Shown one piece after another: positions 9,154-17,381 of a stretch of DNA of 64,000 nt. A program made the position numbers and the translations under genes. Origin of the DNA: Mesoterricola silvestris (GTDB lineage: Bacteria; Acidobacteriota; Holophagae; Holophagales; Holophagaceae). Numbering within the stretch: position 1 is the first letter of the stretch; each line of letters opens with the position of its first letter. The notes under the pieces were generated by a model. The model saw only the letters and a list, made by a program, of their open reading frames with translations. It did not search any database and was not told the origin of the DNA. Where the stretch lies: NCBI RefSeq assembly GCF_030295405.1, contig NZ_AP027080.1, forward strand, positions 1,488,001 through 1,552,000. Direction: 5' to 3'.

Positions 9154-9261
9154 TTCAAGGTTTCCGGCCCACCCCGTATATCGCTACCGAACCCAATAGA
9201 TGGCTTTTCCATGAATCGTGAAGTCCGGCTCCTCGGCCGGGAACGGGCTGAATTCGACGGC

Positions 9262-9416
9262 TGATCCCCTGTATCCTTTGCATCCATTTCATCCCTGTTC
9301 CCGCAGGGCCAGCGATGAGGTGGGGCGGCGCGTGGCTGATCTGCAAACGCCGACCCATCCCCGCCTTGGCCCTGCGGGTACGGGGATGAAATGGATGGAC
9401 AGGATGCATGGGATGA
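9262..9416. repeat. Family A inverted-repeat element, copy 2
   Basis: The arms at about 9262-9330 and 9352-9416 are reverse complements. The core (TTCATCCCTGTT, then GCAGGGCCAGCGATG; TTGGCCCTGCG on the other side) is the same as in the copy at 961-1112, while the outer part differs (CATCCATTTCATCC in place of CATCGGCGTTCATCC). It again lies in a convergent gap, between hppD and the Spy-like gene. The rest of this gap (9417-9545) holds nothing I can name. Confidence 0.75.
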
Positions 9417-9545
9417 AAGAAGGGATCACCCTCTGGCTCTCCCGTGGCGTCTGAAATTCGATAGGTTATTTCCGACGAGTTGCCCCGATGGAAAATCCGC
9501 GGGATGGTCTTAGGCTTTGATTAGGTGGGGGGGCGGAACGTCGGG

Positions 9546-10013
9546 CTAGGGTTCTCCGGGGCCGGCCGATCCTTCCAGGTCCTCCCTGAGGGCCATCCCG
9601 GCCTCCTGCTCCCTTCGAAGATTCTCCCGGATGCGGCGGGCCTTGGCGCGCTGCTCCGGGGTCAGGATGGCATCCAGGTCCACGGCCTGGGCGTGGCGGT
9701 CCAGGAGCTCCTGGAGGCGGGCCTCGGCGGCGGCGGCGTGCAGGGCGCGCAACTGGGGCGCGGTGGTGGCGGGGTCCTCCACGGCGGCGCGCAGGGCCTC
9801 CTCCGCCTCGCGCCCGGCCCTGGGGGCCTTCGGGCGCCGTGCCAGGACGGCGCGGCAGGCCTTCATCTGGTCCGGGGTGAGGCCCAGGGCCTCCAGGGGC
9901 AACCCGGGACCGGGGCGGCCCATGCCTTCGGCGCCGGGCGGGCAGGGCGGGGGGGGCTGCTGGGCGCAAAGGCCCCCCGCCAGGGCGAGGGTCAGAAAGG
10001 TGGTGCGGATCAT
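9546..10013 (-). CDS. Spy/CpxP-like periplasmic protein
   Basis: A 155-residue exported protein: signal peptide MIRTTFLTLALAGGLCAQ, a Pro-rich stretch, then a helical domain with two LTxxQ motifs (LTPDQ near 45 and LTPEQ near 117), the mark of the Spy/CpxP family. Spy is a periplasmic chaperone and CpxP damps envelope-stress signalling; related proteins in other phyla also bind metals. It follows the LytS/LytTR pair on the same strand after about 106 bp, so it could be part of, or a target of, that system (inference). Confidence 0.75.
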   Translation of the reverse strand: MIRTTFLTLALAGGLCAQQPPPPCPPGAEGMGRPGPGLPLEALGLTPDQMKACRAVLARRPKAPRAGREAEEALRAAVEDPATTAPQLRALHAAAAEARLQELLDRHAQAVDLDAILTPEQRAKARRIRENLRREQEAGMALREDLEGSAGPGEP

Positions 10014-10119
10014 GGTGCCTCCTTTCCCCCAAGGTGCGCCTCCGGAGCCCCCAGGTCACGGGTTCGCGGCCAATGGCGCGGGGCCGCCGCCCTGCGTCCC
10101 CCGGGCGCCGCCGGATGGA

Positions 10120-10848
10120 TCAGAGGCCCAGCCGCTCCCGCAGGCGCGGCGCGCCGCCCCGGCTCGCCTCCAGTTCCCCGCCCCCGGCCAGGCGGATGAT
10201 GGCGCGGCCGCCCGACGAGGGGCGCAGGCCGATGACGGCCTCCGGGCGCACCAGGAGGTGGCGGTGGATGCGCAGCATGCCCGCCATGGGGAAGGCCGCC
10301 TCCACTTCCCCCAGGGAGGTCCACTGGGTGCGCATGCGGGCCCCGGCGTGGGCGTAGACCACCTCGTTCTCCACCTCGAAATGGGTGGTCTTGGCCAGGT
10401 CCACCAGCACGACGCCTTCCCCGGCCTGCACCGGGTAGCGCAGGGGGCCGTGGTGCGGGGCGGGGGCCGCCAGCGCGTGCACTTCGGAGCCCTTGCGGGC
10501 CTCGATGCGCTTCAGGGCCCGCTCCAGGCGCGAAGCGGTGATGGGCTTGAGGAGGTAGTCGGTGGCCTCGGAATCGAAGGCCTCCACCGCATGCTCCGGG
10601 AACGCCGTGGTGAGCACGGCGGGAATGCGGCCCTCCACGGACCTGAGGATGGCCAGGCCGTCCAGGTTGGGCATGTGGATGTCCAGGAACAGCGCGTCCA
10701 CGTCCTGGGGCCGCCTGAGCCACTGGGCGAGGCCCCCGCCCTCGGCGAAGGTGGCCACCACGTCGCATCCCGCCTCCTGCAGGAGGCGCACCAGGCGCTT
10801 GCTGCTCAGGGCCTCGTCCTCGGCCACCACCACGCGCAATCGGCTCAT
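10120..10848 (-). CDS. LytTR-family response regulator
   Basis: A 242-residue regulator. The receiver domain (AEDEALSSKRL; phospho-acceptor in LFLDIHMPNLDG; Lys in YLLKPI) is joined to a LytTR DNA-binding domain (about residues 140-240; VVLVDLAKTTHFEVENEVVY region and MLRIHRHLLVRPEAV). The ATG is chosen because it overlaps the stop of the upstream kinase (ATGA) and has AGGAG ahead of it. It is the output partner of the LytS-like kinase. LytTR proteins bind paired direct repeats, but none were identified. Confidence 0.92.
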   Translation of the reverse strand: MSRLRVVVAEDEALSSKRLVRLLQEAGCDVVATFAEGGGLAQWLRRPQDVDALFLDIHMPNLDGLAILRSVEGRIPAVLTTAFPEHAVEAFDSEATDYLLKPITASRLERALKRIEARKGSEVHALAAPAPHHGPLRYPVQAGEGVVLVDLAKTTHFEVENEVVYAHAGARMRTQWTSLGEVEAAFPMAGMLRIHRHLLVRPEAVIGLRPSSGGRAIIRLAGGGELEASRGGAPRLRERLGL

Positions 10849-11948
10849 GCCTTCTCCTTCCATCGCACTTCCGCCACGGTCCAGGCCTCATGCTGGGCGA
10901 GGGTGAAGGCGCCGGCGCCCTCCATCCACAAGTCGAGGCGGGCTTCCAGGTTCGCCAGGCCCACGCCCTTCGGGGGGGCCGGCCCCAGGGCCCTGCCCGT
11001 GTTGGCCACCACCAGCGCAAGCGACCCGTCCCGCCGGGCGCAGGCGATGCGAAGGTCGCCGCCCTCCTCGCAGGGGCTGATGCCGTGCTTGATGGCGTTC
11101 TCCACCAGGGGCTGAAGGAGGAGCGGGGGCAGGATCACCGCGTCCGCCCAGGGCGGCCACTCCCAGGCAACCCGCAGGCGGTCCCCCAGGCGCATCTGCT
11201 CCATGGCGAGGTAGGCCTCCACCAGGAGGCGCTCCTTGAGCAGGGGCACGAAGTCCGCTTCCGAATGGCGGGTGAGCATGCGGTACAGATCCGCGAGGCG
11301 CGCGATCATCTCCTCCGCGGCCAGGGGGTCCTCGTGCACCAGCTCCGAAAGGCCGTTGAGGGCGTTGTAGAGGACGTGGGGCTCCAGCTGGTTCTGGAGG
11401 GCCCGGGACCTGGACTGGCGCAGCAGTCCGGCCATGCTGCGCTCCCGGGATTCCGTCGCCTCCTTGTCGGCGAAGACCCACCCGAACACCAGGGCGAAGG
11501 TCAGGTTCACCAGCGCCAGCCCGAAGACGGGCGGCGTGCGGGGCCCCCGGGGGTCCCTCCCGTGGCCGCCCTGCGCCGGGGGCGGCCCCTCGGGGCCGGC
11601 CGCGGGGGGAGGCTCGCGCAGGTCCCGGGGCCCCCTGGGTTCCATCGGCGCATTCAGGCCCAGGACCAGGGCCACCCACACCGCGTTGAACAGAAGGGAC
11701 TGGACGATGCCCCGCCCCAGCCCCGCGATGGGGGCCTCGTCGCCGGTCCACTGCCAGGGCAGGGGGGAAAAGGCGAGGTGCCCGAAGAGCAGGATGAAGG
11801 GGAAGGCGATCTCGGCCACCGAGACCCCGGAGGGGCCCAGGGCGAACCGGAACAGGCAGAACATTCCCCCGACCAGGAGGATGATGGCCAGATTGGCGCG
11901 GTTGGTGACGCGCTGGACGATGGTCGGGATGATCCGTTCCTGCCGCAT
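10845..11948 (-). CDS. LytS-type sensor histidine kinase
   Basis: A 367-residue membrane kinase. About four hydrophobic segments lie in residues 15-150 (for example LAIILLVGGMFCLFRFAL), with a Pro/Gly-rich loop near 105-130. The His_kinase domain starts at LQNQLEPHVLYNALNGLSEL, where the usual QINPHFLFN is QLEPHVLYN, with His as phospho-acceptor. The C-terminal ATPase has LLLQPLVENAIKHGI and GVGLANLEARL. The start at MRQERII is preferred because the open frame upstream is Arg-rich and non-protein-like. The stop overlaps the response regulator start. Confidence 0.9.
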   Translation of the reverse strand: MRQERIIPTIVQRVTNRANLAIILLVGGMFCLFRFALGPSGVSVAEIAFPFILLFGHLAFSPLPWQWTGDEAPIAGLGRGIVQSLLFNAVWVALVLGLNAPMEPRGPRDLREPPPAAGPEGPPPAQGGHGRDPRGPRTPPVFGLALVNLTFALVFGWVFADKEATESRERSMAGLLRQSRSRALQNQLEPHVLYNALNGLSELVHEDPLAAEEMIARLADLYRMLTRHSEADFVPLLKERLLVEAYLAMEQMRLGDRLRVAWEWPPWADAVILPPLLLQPLVENAIKHGISPCEEGGDLRIACARRDGSLALVVANTGRALGPAPPKGVGLANLEARLDLWMEGAGAFTLAQHEAWTVAEVRWKEKA

Positions 11949-12360
11949 GGGGTTCCCCGGGTTCGGGCCGATGGCACAGCATCCATGAAAACAGCGAATC
12001 GGGCAAACCGCTCGCCGGCGCCGCCCAGTGTCGGATTCCCCCCGCCGGATGGCGCGGGGGCCCCGATGGACGTTCCGCCGGGCCGGGCCGCGGGCCCCGT
12101 CCCCGCCGCCGACCCCGCTGCCGATTCTGCACCGTGGGTTCAAGTTCTAATATTAGGCAAGTTGTCGGCGACAAATTCCCCGTGGTCCCCCCGGGCCGTC
12201 CCGGACCTTTCCGTTCACCCCTTCCCGGGCGCGATCCGGCGGCACGGAGCGGCGTTTCCCCGGAAAGCCTGTGGCCAGGCCCCTCTTCGGCCGAAAAATA
12301 CTGGCGGGGGGATTGCATCGGACGGCGGCGGACCGTGTCCGCATCCATGAGGAGGGAAAC
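11949..12360. promoter_or_regulatory. Divergent regulatory gap with two palindromes
   Basis: This 412-bp gap separates the LytS-like kinase from the divergent gene at 12361. Two perfect palindromes lie close together: CTAATATTAG at 12147-12156 and TTGTCGGCGACAA at 12162-12174. They sit in the only AT-richer patch of the gap and are candidate operators or promoter elements. Downstream of them, ATGAGGAGGG at about 12347-12356 gives the next gene a strong ribosome site. No gene was seen in the gap. Confidence 0.45.
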
Positions 12361-13083
12361 ATGAACATCTCCGCAACCGGGACTTCGAGCCTTTCGTCCC
12401 TGTACCTCCAGCAGCTGCTGGGATCGACGGGAACGTCCTCCTCCGGCGAGGACGCCGGCACGACGATCACGGACCTCCTGACCCTCTCCGCCGCGGGGCA
12501 GCAGGCGTCGGCAGGCAGCGGCACCGATCCCTTCAAGGCCGACCTTGCCAGCCTGCAATCCACCGTCGCCTCCGGCGACCTCGCCGCGGCCAGGAAGGCC
12601 TACCAGGCCATGGTGGAGAAGATGCAGAAGAACGGGGAGATCCCCGCCGATTTCGCCGCCGTGGGCAAGGCCCTGGAATCCGGCGACCTCAGCGGCGCCG
12701 CCACGGCCCTGGAGGGGGTCCAGTCCAAGGCCGGCAAGGGCCCCCAGGGCGGGCCGCCTCCCCAGGGCGCCAATCCCCTCGAGGAGGACATGACCACCTT
12801 GGGCACGCTGATCCAGTCCGGGGACCTCACCTCCGCCAGCACCCTGTTCGCCTCCATCCTCACCAAGGCCAAGGGCCTTTCCACCGACGATTCCACCCGG
12901 TCCGCCGTCAGCGCCCTCTCCACGGCCCTGGACGCCTCGGACAGCTCCGCCTCCGGCACCGCCTGGGAAACCCTGATGGCCAAGCTCCAGTCCGAGCAGG
13001 CAAGCACCTCCTCGTCCTACGCGAAGACCCTGGAGTCCCTGGCCGCGGCGGCCTACACCAGCAGCGCCGCGGCGCTGGGGTAG
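12361..13083 (+). CDS. Protein with paired SGDL helical repeats, unknown function
   Basis: I do not recognise this 240-residue protein. After a Ser/Thr/Gly-rich N-terminus without a clear signal peptide there are two similar units of about 40 residues: DLASLQSTVASGDLAAARKA near 62 and DMTTLGTLIQSGDLTSASTL near 142. A shorter related stretch lies between them (FAAVGKALESGDLSGAATAL). The units look like helical hairpins. Met, Ala and Ser are common and Cys is absent. The ATG at 12361 has AGGAGGG six bases ahead, one of the best ribosome sites in the window, which suggests high expression. Confidence 0.7.
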   Translation: MNISATGTSSLSSLYLQQLLGSTGTSSSGEDAGTTITDLLTLSAAGQQASAGSGTDPFKADLASLQSTVASGDLAAARKAYQAMVEKMQKNGEIPADFAAVGKALESGDLSGAATALEGVQSKAGKGPQGGPPPQGANPLEEDMTTLGTLIQSGDLTSASTLFASILTKAKGLSTDDSTRSAVSALSTALDASDSSASGTAWETLMAKLQSEQASTSSSYAKTLESLAAAAYTSSAAALG

Positions 13084-13530
13084 CTATTTCGCCCACTCCA
13101 GGCTGTCCCGCTTGGCGCGCCAGTGCGCGCCCAGGTCCAGGGCGATGGCCCTTTCGCAAAGTTCCAGGGCCCCATGGAAATCCGCCCTTTCCGTGCGGGC
13201 CTGCACGCCCCGTTCCAGGGCGGTGGTGGCCTCCAGGGCCCGGCGGTAGCCGTGGCCCAGGGCCGGCTCCATCTCGGGGAGGTTCTTCAGGAACCCCTGC
13301 AGGGCCTCCTCCACGCCCTCCCAGTCCTGGAGCTGGGCCCGGGCCTCGGCCAGGAGGTCGTAGGCCACGGCCTTGACGGCGTTGGGCAGGGACTGCTGGC
13401 CCTCCAGGGTGCGCGCGAGGTACTTGGCCGCTCCGCCGGGGCCGGCGATGGAGGCCTCCCGGTGCCCCTCCACCAGGTCCTCCAGGACCTCCTTCACGGA
13501 TTTGTTCACGCGTTCGATGCGCTTGGCCAT
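13084..13530 (-). CDS. Small helical (TPR-like) protein, unknown function
   Basis: A 148-residue mostly helical soluble protein with an Arg/Lys-rich start (MAKRIERVNKSVKEVLEDLV). Its two C-terminal helices (FHGALELCERAIALDLGAHW) resemble a single TPR unit. The start at 13530 is preferred over the longer frame from 13602, which would run into the promoter of the divergent editing gene. Its stop lies directly against the stop of the convergent gene at 13083, with no room for a terminator. Function is unknown. Confidence 0.6.
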   Translation of the reverse strand: MAKRIERVNKSVKEVLEDLVEGHREASIAGPGGAAKYLARTLEGQQSLPNAVKAVAYDLLAEARAQLQDWEGVEEALQGFLKNLPEMEPALGHGYRRALEATTALERGVQARTERADFHGALELCERAIALDLGAHWRAKRDSLEWAK

Positions 13531-13600
13531 CAGGACCCCACCAGGATGAGAACGAGCCGGTTCATCCGGCCATCCTATCAGCCATGGTAGCCTTTGCCCC

Positions 13601-14773
13601 ATGAGCGACCTCGCCGCCTACGAACGGGACCCCTACCTCACGGAACTGGACACCGCCGTGGTGCGCGCCGGCGACGACGGGCGCCCCTTCGCGGTGCTGG
13701 CCGACACCGTCCTCTACCCCGAAGGCGGAGGCCAGCCCCCGGACCACGGGAGCCTGGGCGCCGCCGAGGTCCTGGACGTGCAGAAGCGCGACGGGGAGGT
13801 GCGCCACTACCTTTCGGCGCCGGTGGCGCCCGGGCCCGCGCGGGTGCGCCTGGACTGGGACCGCCGCTTCGACCACATGCAGCAGCACACCGGCCAGCAC
13901 CTGCTCACGGCCGTGGCCCAGGACCGCTTCGCATGGGCCACCACCGCGTTCCACCTGGGCGAGGAGGTCTGCGACATCGAACTGGCCACCCCCGCCATCC
14001 GCGGGGCCGAGCTGCGCGCGCTGGAGGAGGCCGTGGCCGCCGAGATCCGCGCGGCGCGCCCCGTCAGCGCCGCGCGGGTGAAGCCCGGGGACCTGGCCGG
14101 GCTCCAGGTGCGTTCCCGGGGCCTGCCGGAGGGGTTCACGGGGGACGTGCGCCTGGTGACCATCCAGGGGGTGGACACCAACACCTGCGGGGGCACCCAT
14201 GTGCGCTCCACCGCGGAACTGGAGGCGGTGGCCCTGCTGGGCACCGAGGGCCTGCGGGGGGGGACGCGGCTCTTCTTCGTGGCCGGGGGCCGGGCCCGCC
14301 GGCGCCTTGCGGCCCACGAAACCCGCAACGCCGCCCTGCGGACGCTGCTGGGGGCCCCGGACGCCGGCCTCGTCCCGGCCCTGGAGGGCCGGCTGGAGCA
14401 GATGCGCGCCCTGGACCGCAGGGTCCGGGCCCTGGAGGAGGACCTGGCCGGCCTGGTGGTGGAGGCCCTGGCCTCCCGCCCCGGACCCGTGGCCGATCAC
14501 CACTTCGAAGGCCGGGATGCGGGCTTCCTTCAGCGGGCGGCGCGGCAGCTGGCCGCCGCGGCGCCCCACAAGGCGGTGTTCTTCACCTCCACCCTGGAAG
14601 GCCAGCACTTCTTCCTGCTCACCGCCGGGGAGGCCTCGGCCCTGGATGTTCCCGCCCGGGGCCGGGAATTGGCGGCCCTCCTGGGGGGAAGGGGGGGCGG
14701 CTCCGGCCGGCTGTTCCAGGGCAAGGCGTCCACCCTGGAGGCCCGGGGGGCGGCGGCCGCCCTCTTGTCTTGA
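13601..14773 (+). CDS. AlaX-type alanyl-tRNA editing protein (long form)
   Basis: A 390-residue relative of the AlaRS editing domain that hydrolyses wrongly charged tRNA-Ala (Ser or Gly). The N-terminal barrel has PEGGGQPPDHG. The zinc site is HTGQH (His at about 96 and 100) plus CGGTH (Cys and His near 197-201). After residue 250 comes a coiled region and a C-terminal domain like DHHA1 of AlaRS, so this is the long AlaX-L form. No aminoacylation domain is present, so it is a stand-alone editor and not a broken alaS. Confidence 0.9.
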   Translation: MSDLAAYERDPYLTELDTAVVRAGDDGRPFAVLADTVLYPEGGGQPPDHGSLGAAEVLDVQKRDGEVRHYLSAPVAPGPARVRLDWDRRFDHMQQHTGQHLLTAVAQDRFAWATTAFHLGEEVCDIELATPAIRGAELRALEEAVAAEIRAARPVSAARVKPGDLAGLQVRSRGLPEGFTGDVRLVTIQGVDTNTCGGTHVRSTAELEAVALLGTEGLRGGTRLFFVAGGRARRRLAAHETRNAALRTLLGAPDAGLVPALEGRLEQMRALDRRVRALEEDLAGLVVEALASRPGPVADHHFEGRDAGFLQRAARQLAAAAPHKAVFFTSTLEGQHFFLLTAGEASALDVPARGRELAALLGGRGGGSGRLFQGKASTLEARGAAAALLS

Positions 14774-14945
14774 TTCCCCAGGGCTTCTCCTATAGGATTC
14801 TCGCATCTGGGCCTCCGAGGTATTCGCGCGGAGCGTCCGGATCGCCACCAAACCCCATACCGGTTACTCTGTTCCTCCGCGAGGCCTGTCTTCCGTCCGG
14901 GCCGACGTGGCCCAGACCCACGGTGGCCTTTCCCGGGGATCCCCC

Positions 14946-16307
14946 ATGGCCGAGGAACCGCTTCTCACCAAGACGATCCAGTGCCCCGCCTGCGAGCAGA
15001 AGGTGCCCCTGCGCATGGCCAATCCACGCCTGTACACGGTGGCCAGCCGGGAGTCGGACCGGCATGTGACCTCGTACCGCTGGCTGCGGTCCCTGGTCAC
15101 CGACGTGGTGCCCCACCACTATCGGGTCTGGCAGTGCCCCCGGTGCCTGTTCGCGGATTTCGCCGACAAGGTGGACAAGGAGAAGCTGGACGGCAGCCAC
15201 GACGAGGCCCGGTCGCTCTTCATGGACATCTCCATCGAGAAGCGGGTGGTGCTGGATTCCCTGCGCAAGCTCGTGCCCCAGGGGGACCTGGACGCCCGGG
15301 GGGCGGTGGCCATCCACCTGGCGGCCCTCCTCATCGCCTTCTTGCCGGGCAAGCGCATGGACCACGCCAAGCTGGGGCGTCTGGCCATACGGTTGGGCTG
15401 GCTGTACCGGGAAATGGATGGCCCGGCCACCCCCCCGCCCGAACCGGAAAGCCGGACCATGCCCGAACTGGCCGAGGCCACCGAGCGCCTGGACCGCCTC
15501 CTCAAGGACGCCGCGGCCGCCCTGGAGGCGATCCAGAGCAAGGGCCGCCTCCGGGGCGCCGAGCTGCGGCTGCCGGCCGACGGGAACCCCTACCTGGCCC
15601 ACGGCGAACTCATCGAGGTGCGCCTCCGCACCGTCCAGGCCGACGTGGCCACCCTGCAGCTGGCCGTGCTCGCGGACCAGCAGGGCCGCCTCACCCCGCC
15701 CCCCCCGCCCGGGGCGGATGCGGGAGGCACCCTGGCGGGCTCCCTCAACGCCATCCTCCCGCTCTGGCCGGACCTCCCCAGGAACGAGCGCCAGTGCATG
15801 CTCCTGGCCCTGGAGGCCCTGGAGTACAGCTACCAGTTCGAGCGGGGCAGCGGCAGCGAGGACGAGGGCCTGGCCCAGGTGAACATCATCCTGGATCTCC
15901 TGATCCGCCTGGGCCTCCTGGAACGGGCCCTGGACTGGACCTCCCAGATCTCCAAGTTCGCCACCGACAGCGTGGAGGATCTCCAGAACCGCATCGCCAA
16001 GGGCCGCGGCTCCGGCACCATGACCCCCTTCGATGAAACCGTGATCAACCGGAAGATCGCCGCCATGGGCCTGACCCGCCAAAAGGCGGGCGAGCGTCGG
16101 CGGGAGGTGCTGGAGCTGATCCTGGACCGGGACCGGGAGGCCATCGACGCCAGCCTCACCGCCACCGCCCAGCGCCCCTCCCCGGAGCGGGTGAAGGCCC
16201 TCCTGGACCTGGGCATCCACCAGGGCGTGGTGGCCCTGCTGGGCAAGGAACTCGCCGACAAGACCAAGGATTCCCCCGGCTGGTTCAAGAACCTCCTGAA
16301 GACCTAG
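14946..16307 (+). CDS. DUF2225-like zinc-ribbon protein
   Basis: A 453-residue protein with two CxxC pairs near the start (CPACEQ at about 13 and CPRCLF at about 65), the pattern of DUF2225 proteins, whose function is unknown. Between the pairs lies the ESDRHVTSYRWLRSLVTDVVPHHY region. The remainder is helical, with a segment rich in Pro and Glu (near 160) and a conserved-looking C-terminus (LTRQKAGERRREVLELIL). ATG 14946 (MAEEPLL) is chosen over an in-frame GTG 13 codons upstream. The downstream lipoprotein gene begins 2 bp after the stop, so the two are probably one operon. Confidence 0.7.
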   Translation: MAEEPLLTKTIQCPACEQKVPLRMANPRLYTVASRESDRHVTSYRWLRSLVTDVVPHHYRVWQCPRCLFADFADKVDKEKLDGSHDEARSLFMDISIEKRVVLDSLRKLVPQGDLDARGAVAIHLAALLIAFLPGKRMDHAKLGRLAIRLGWLYREMDGPATPPPEPESRTMPELAEATERLDRLLKDAAAALEAIQSKGRLRGAELRLPADGNPYLAHGELIEVRLRTVQADVATLQLAVLADQQGRLTPPPPPGADAGGTLAGSLNAILPLWPDLPRNERQCMLLALEALEYSYQFERGSGSEDEGLAQVNIILDLLIRLGLLERALDWTSQISKFATDSVEDLQNRIAKGRGSGTMTPFDETVINRKIAAMGLTRQKAGERRREVLELILDRDREAIDASLTATAQRPSPERVKALLDLGIHQGVVALLGKELADKTKDSPGWFKNLLKT

Positions 16308-16309
16308 CC

Positions 16310-16876
16310 TTGCGAATCGCGCCCCTTCCCCTCCTCCTCGCCCTCCCCCTGGTGCAGTGCGGCCACGGGGTGGCCGAGCGGAACGCCCGGGCCCTGGACC
16401 AGATCCGCACCCTGCGCGCGGAGCTGCACGCCACCAACCGGGATGCCTTCGACCGCTTCACGAACCTCCAGGACTATCCCGAGATCCGCCGCGCCTTCGG
16501 CACCGAATCCCTGGATCCCGGCACCCCCCTGGGCCCCCACTTCCAGGAGAGCCTGGACCAGATGCTGGACCTGGTCCTGAAGAAGCTCGCCGCGGAGCCC
16601 GACGATGCCTATTTCCTGAACAAGGCCGCCAAGGAGGTGCGCCGCTTCGGCACCTGGTGGCGCTTCCAGGCCTCCCTGATCCAGACCCGCAACGACCGCC
16701 TGAGGGACCATTTCGAAAAGGAGCGGGACAGCTATTCCACCTCGGGCCAGGAGCGCTTCCGCCTGGGGCTGGAGGTGCTGGACGAGATCGTGAACGTCCT
16801 GCGGGAGTACGAGCGCCGCGTCGAGGCCTGCGCCCGGCGCATCGAGGCGCTGGACGTGAAGCGCGGAGGATGGTGA
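16310..16876 (+). CDS. Putative lipoprotein (TTG start)
   Basis: A 188-residue protein with a lipoprotein signal: MRIAPLPLLLALPLVQC, with Cys17 as the likely lipidation site. The mature part is charged and helical and matches no family I know. The start codon is TTG, two bases after the stop of the previous gene; no ATG or GTG would keep the signal peptide. It may act at the envelope together with the DUF2225-like protein (inference). Confidence 0.7.
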   Translation: MRIAPLPLLLALPLVQCGHGVAERNARALDQIRTLRAELHATNRDAFDRFTNLQDYPEIRRAFGTESLDPGTPLGPHFQESLDQMLDLVLKKLAAEPDDAYFLNKAAKEVRRFGTWWRFQASLIQTRNDRLRDHFEKERDSYSTSGQERFRLGLEVLDEIVNVLREYERRVEACARRIEALDVKRGGW

Positions 16877-16885
16877 GCGGGGGGG

Positions 16886-17066
16886 CGCCGGCGCCTTGGG
16901 CCTTCCGGCCGGTTCCGTCCCGCCCTGCCGGGGGCCGCGAGTTCATTCAGCCGGGTTCCATCCAGGGACCCGACCCACAGGGGCCCCGACGCCATCCGCC
17001 GACCCACCGGTAGCGCAATCGCAGCAGCAAGCTGCTGCGATCGCACTTGCCGTTGTCCATGGACGG
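16886..17066 (+). repeat. Family D element, copy 1
   Basis: Conserved blocks appear in order: CCCTGCCGGGGGCCGCG, GGGTTCCATCC, CGACCCACCGGTAGCGC, a hairpin at 17013-17046, then CTTGCCGTTGTCCATGGAC. The inner stem is ATCGCAGCAG / CTGCTGCGAT around the loop CAAG. Relative to the commonest copy one A-T pair has become T-A on both sides. The outer stem has two mismatches. This copy and the next are inverted over about 130 bp each and fill the gap between convergent genes. Confidence 0.8.
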
Positions 17067-17186
17067 CAGGAGGAAGAGGACATGGGGTGCGCTCCTTAGG
17101 CGCGCGGCGCAGAAATGATGTTTCGACATATATTCCGCGTATGGGGGCGCCTTTCGCGACCTCCCCGCCCCACCCCTCCGCCACCC

Positions 17187-17370
17187 ATCGTCCATGGATG
17201 ACGGCAAGCGCAAACGCAGCAGCTTGCTGCTGCGTTTGCGCTACCGTTGGGTCGGCGGATGGCGTCGGGACCCCTTTGGGTCGCGTCCTTGGATGGAACC
17301 CGGCTGAATGAACCCGCAGCCCCCGGCAGGGCAGGACGGAACCGGCCGGAATGCCCAAGGCGCCGGCGCC
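17187..17370 (-). repeat. Family D element, copy 2 (inverted)
   Basis: The reverse orientation of the copy at 16886-17066, with near identity outside the hairpin. The hairpin (17208-17241) has a perfect 15-bp stem, GCGCAAACGCAGCAG with its complement, around CTTG (CAAG on the other strand). It ends 11 bp before the acnB stop. The 120 bp between the copies contains an AT-rich patch (GACATATATTCCGCG near 17125) and no gene. Confidence 0.8.
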
Positions 17371-17381
17371 GTCCCAGGGGA

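Noticed and set aside
13601-14773. A truncated alanyl-tRNA synthetase
   Set aside because: The protein starts cleanly at the editing domain and has a complete DHHA1-like end, which is the known AlaX-L layout.
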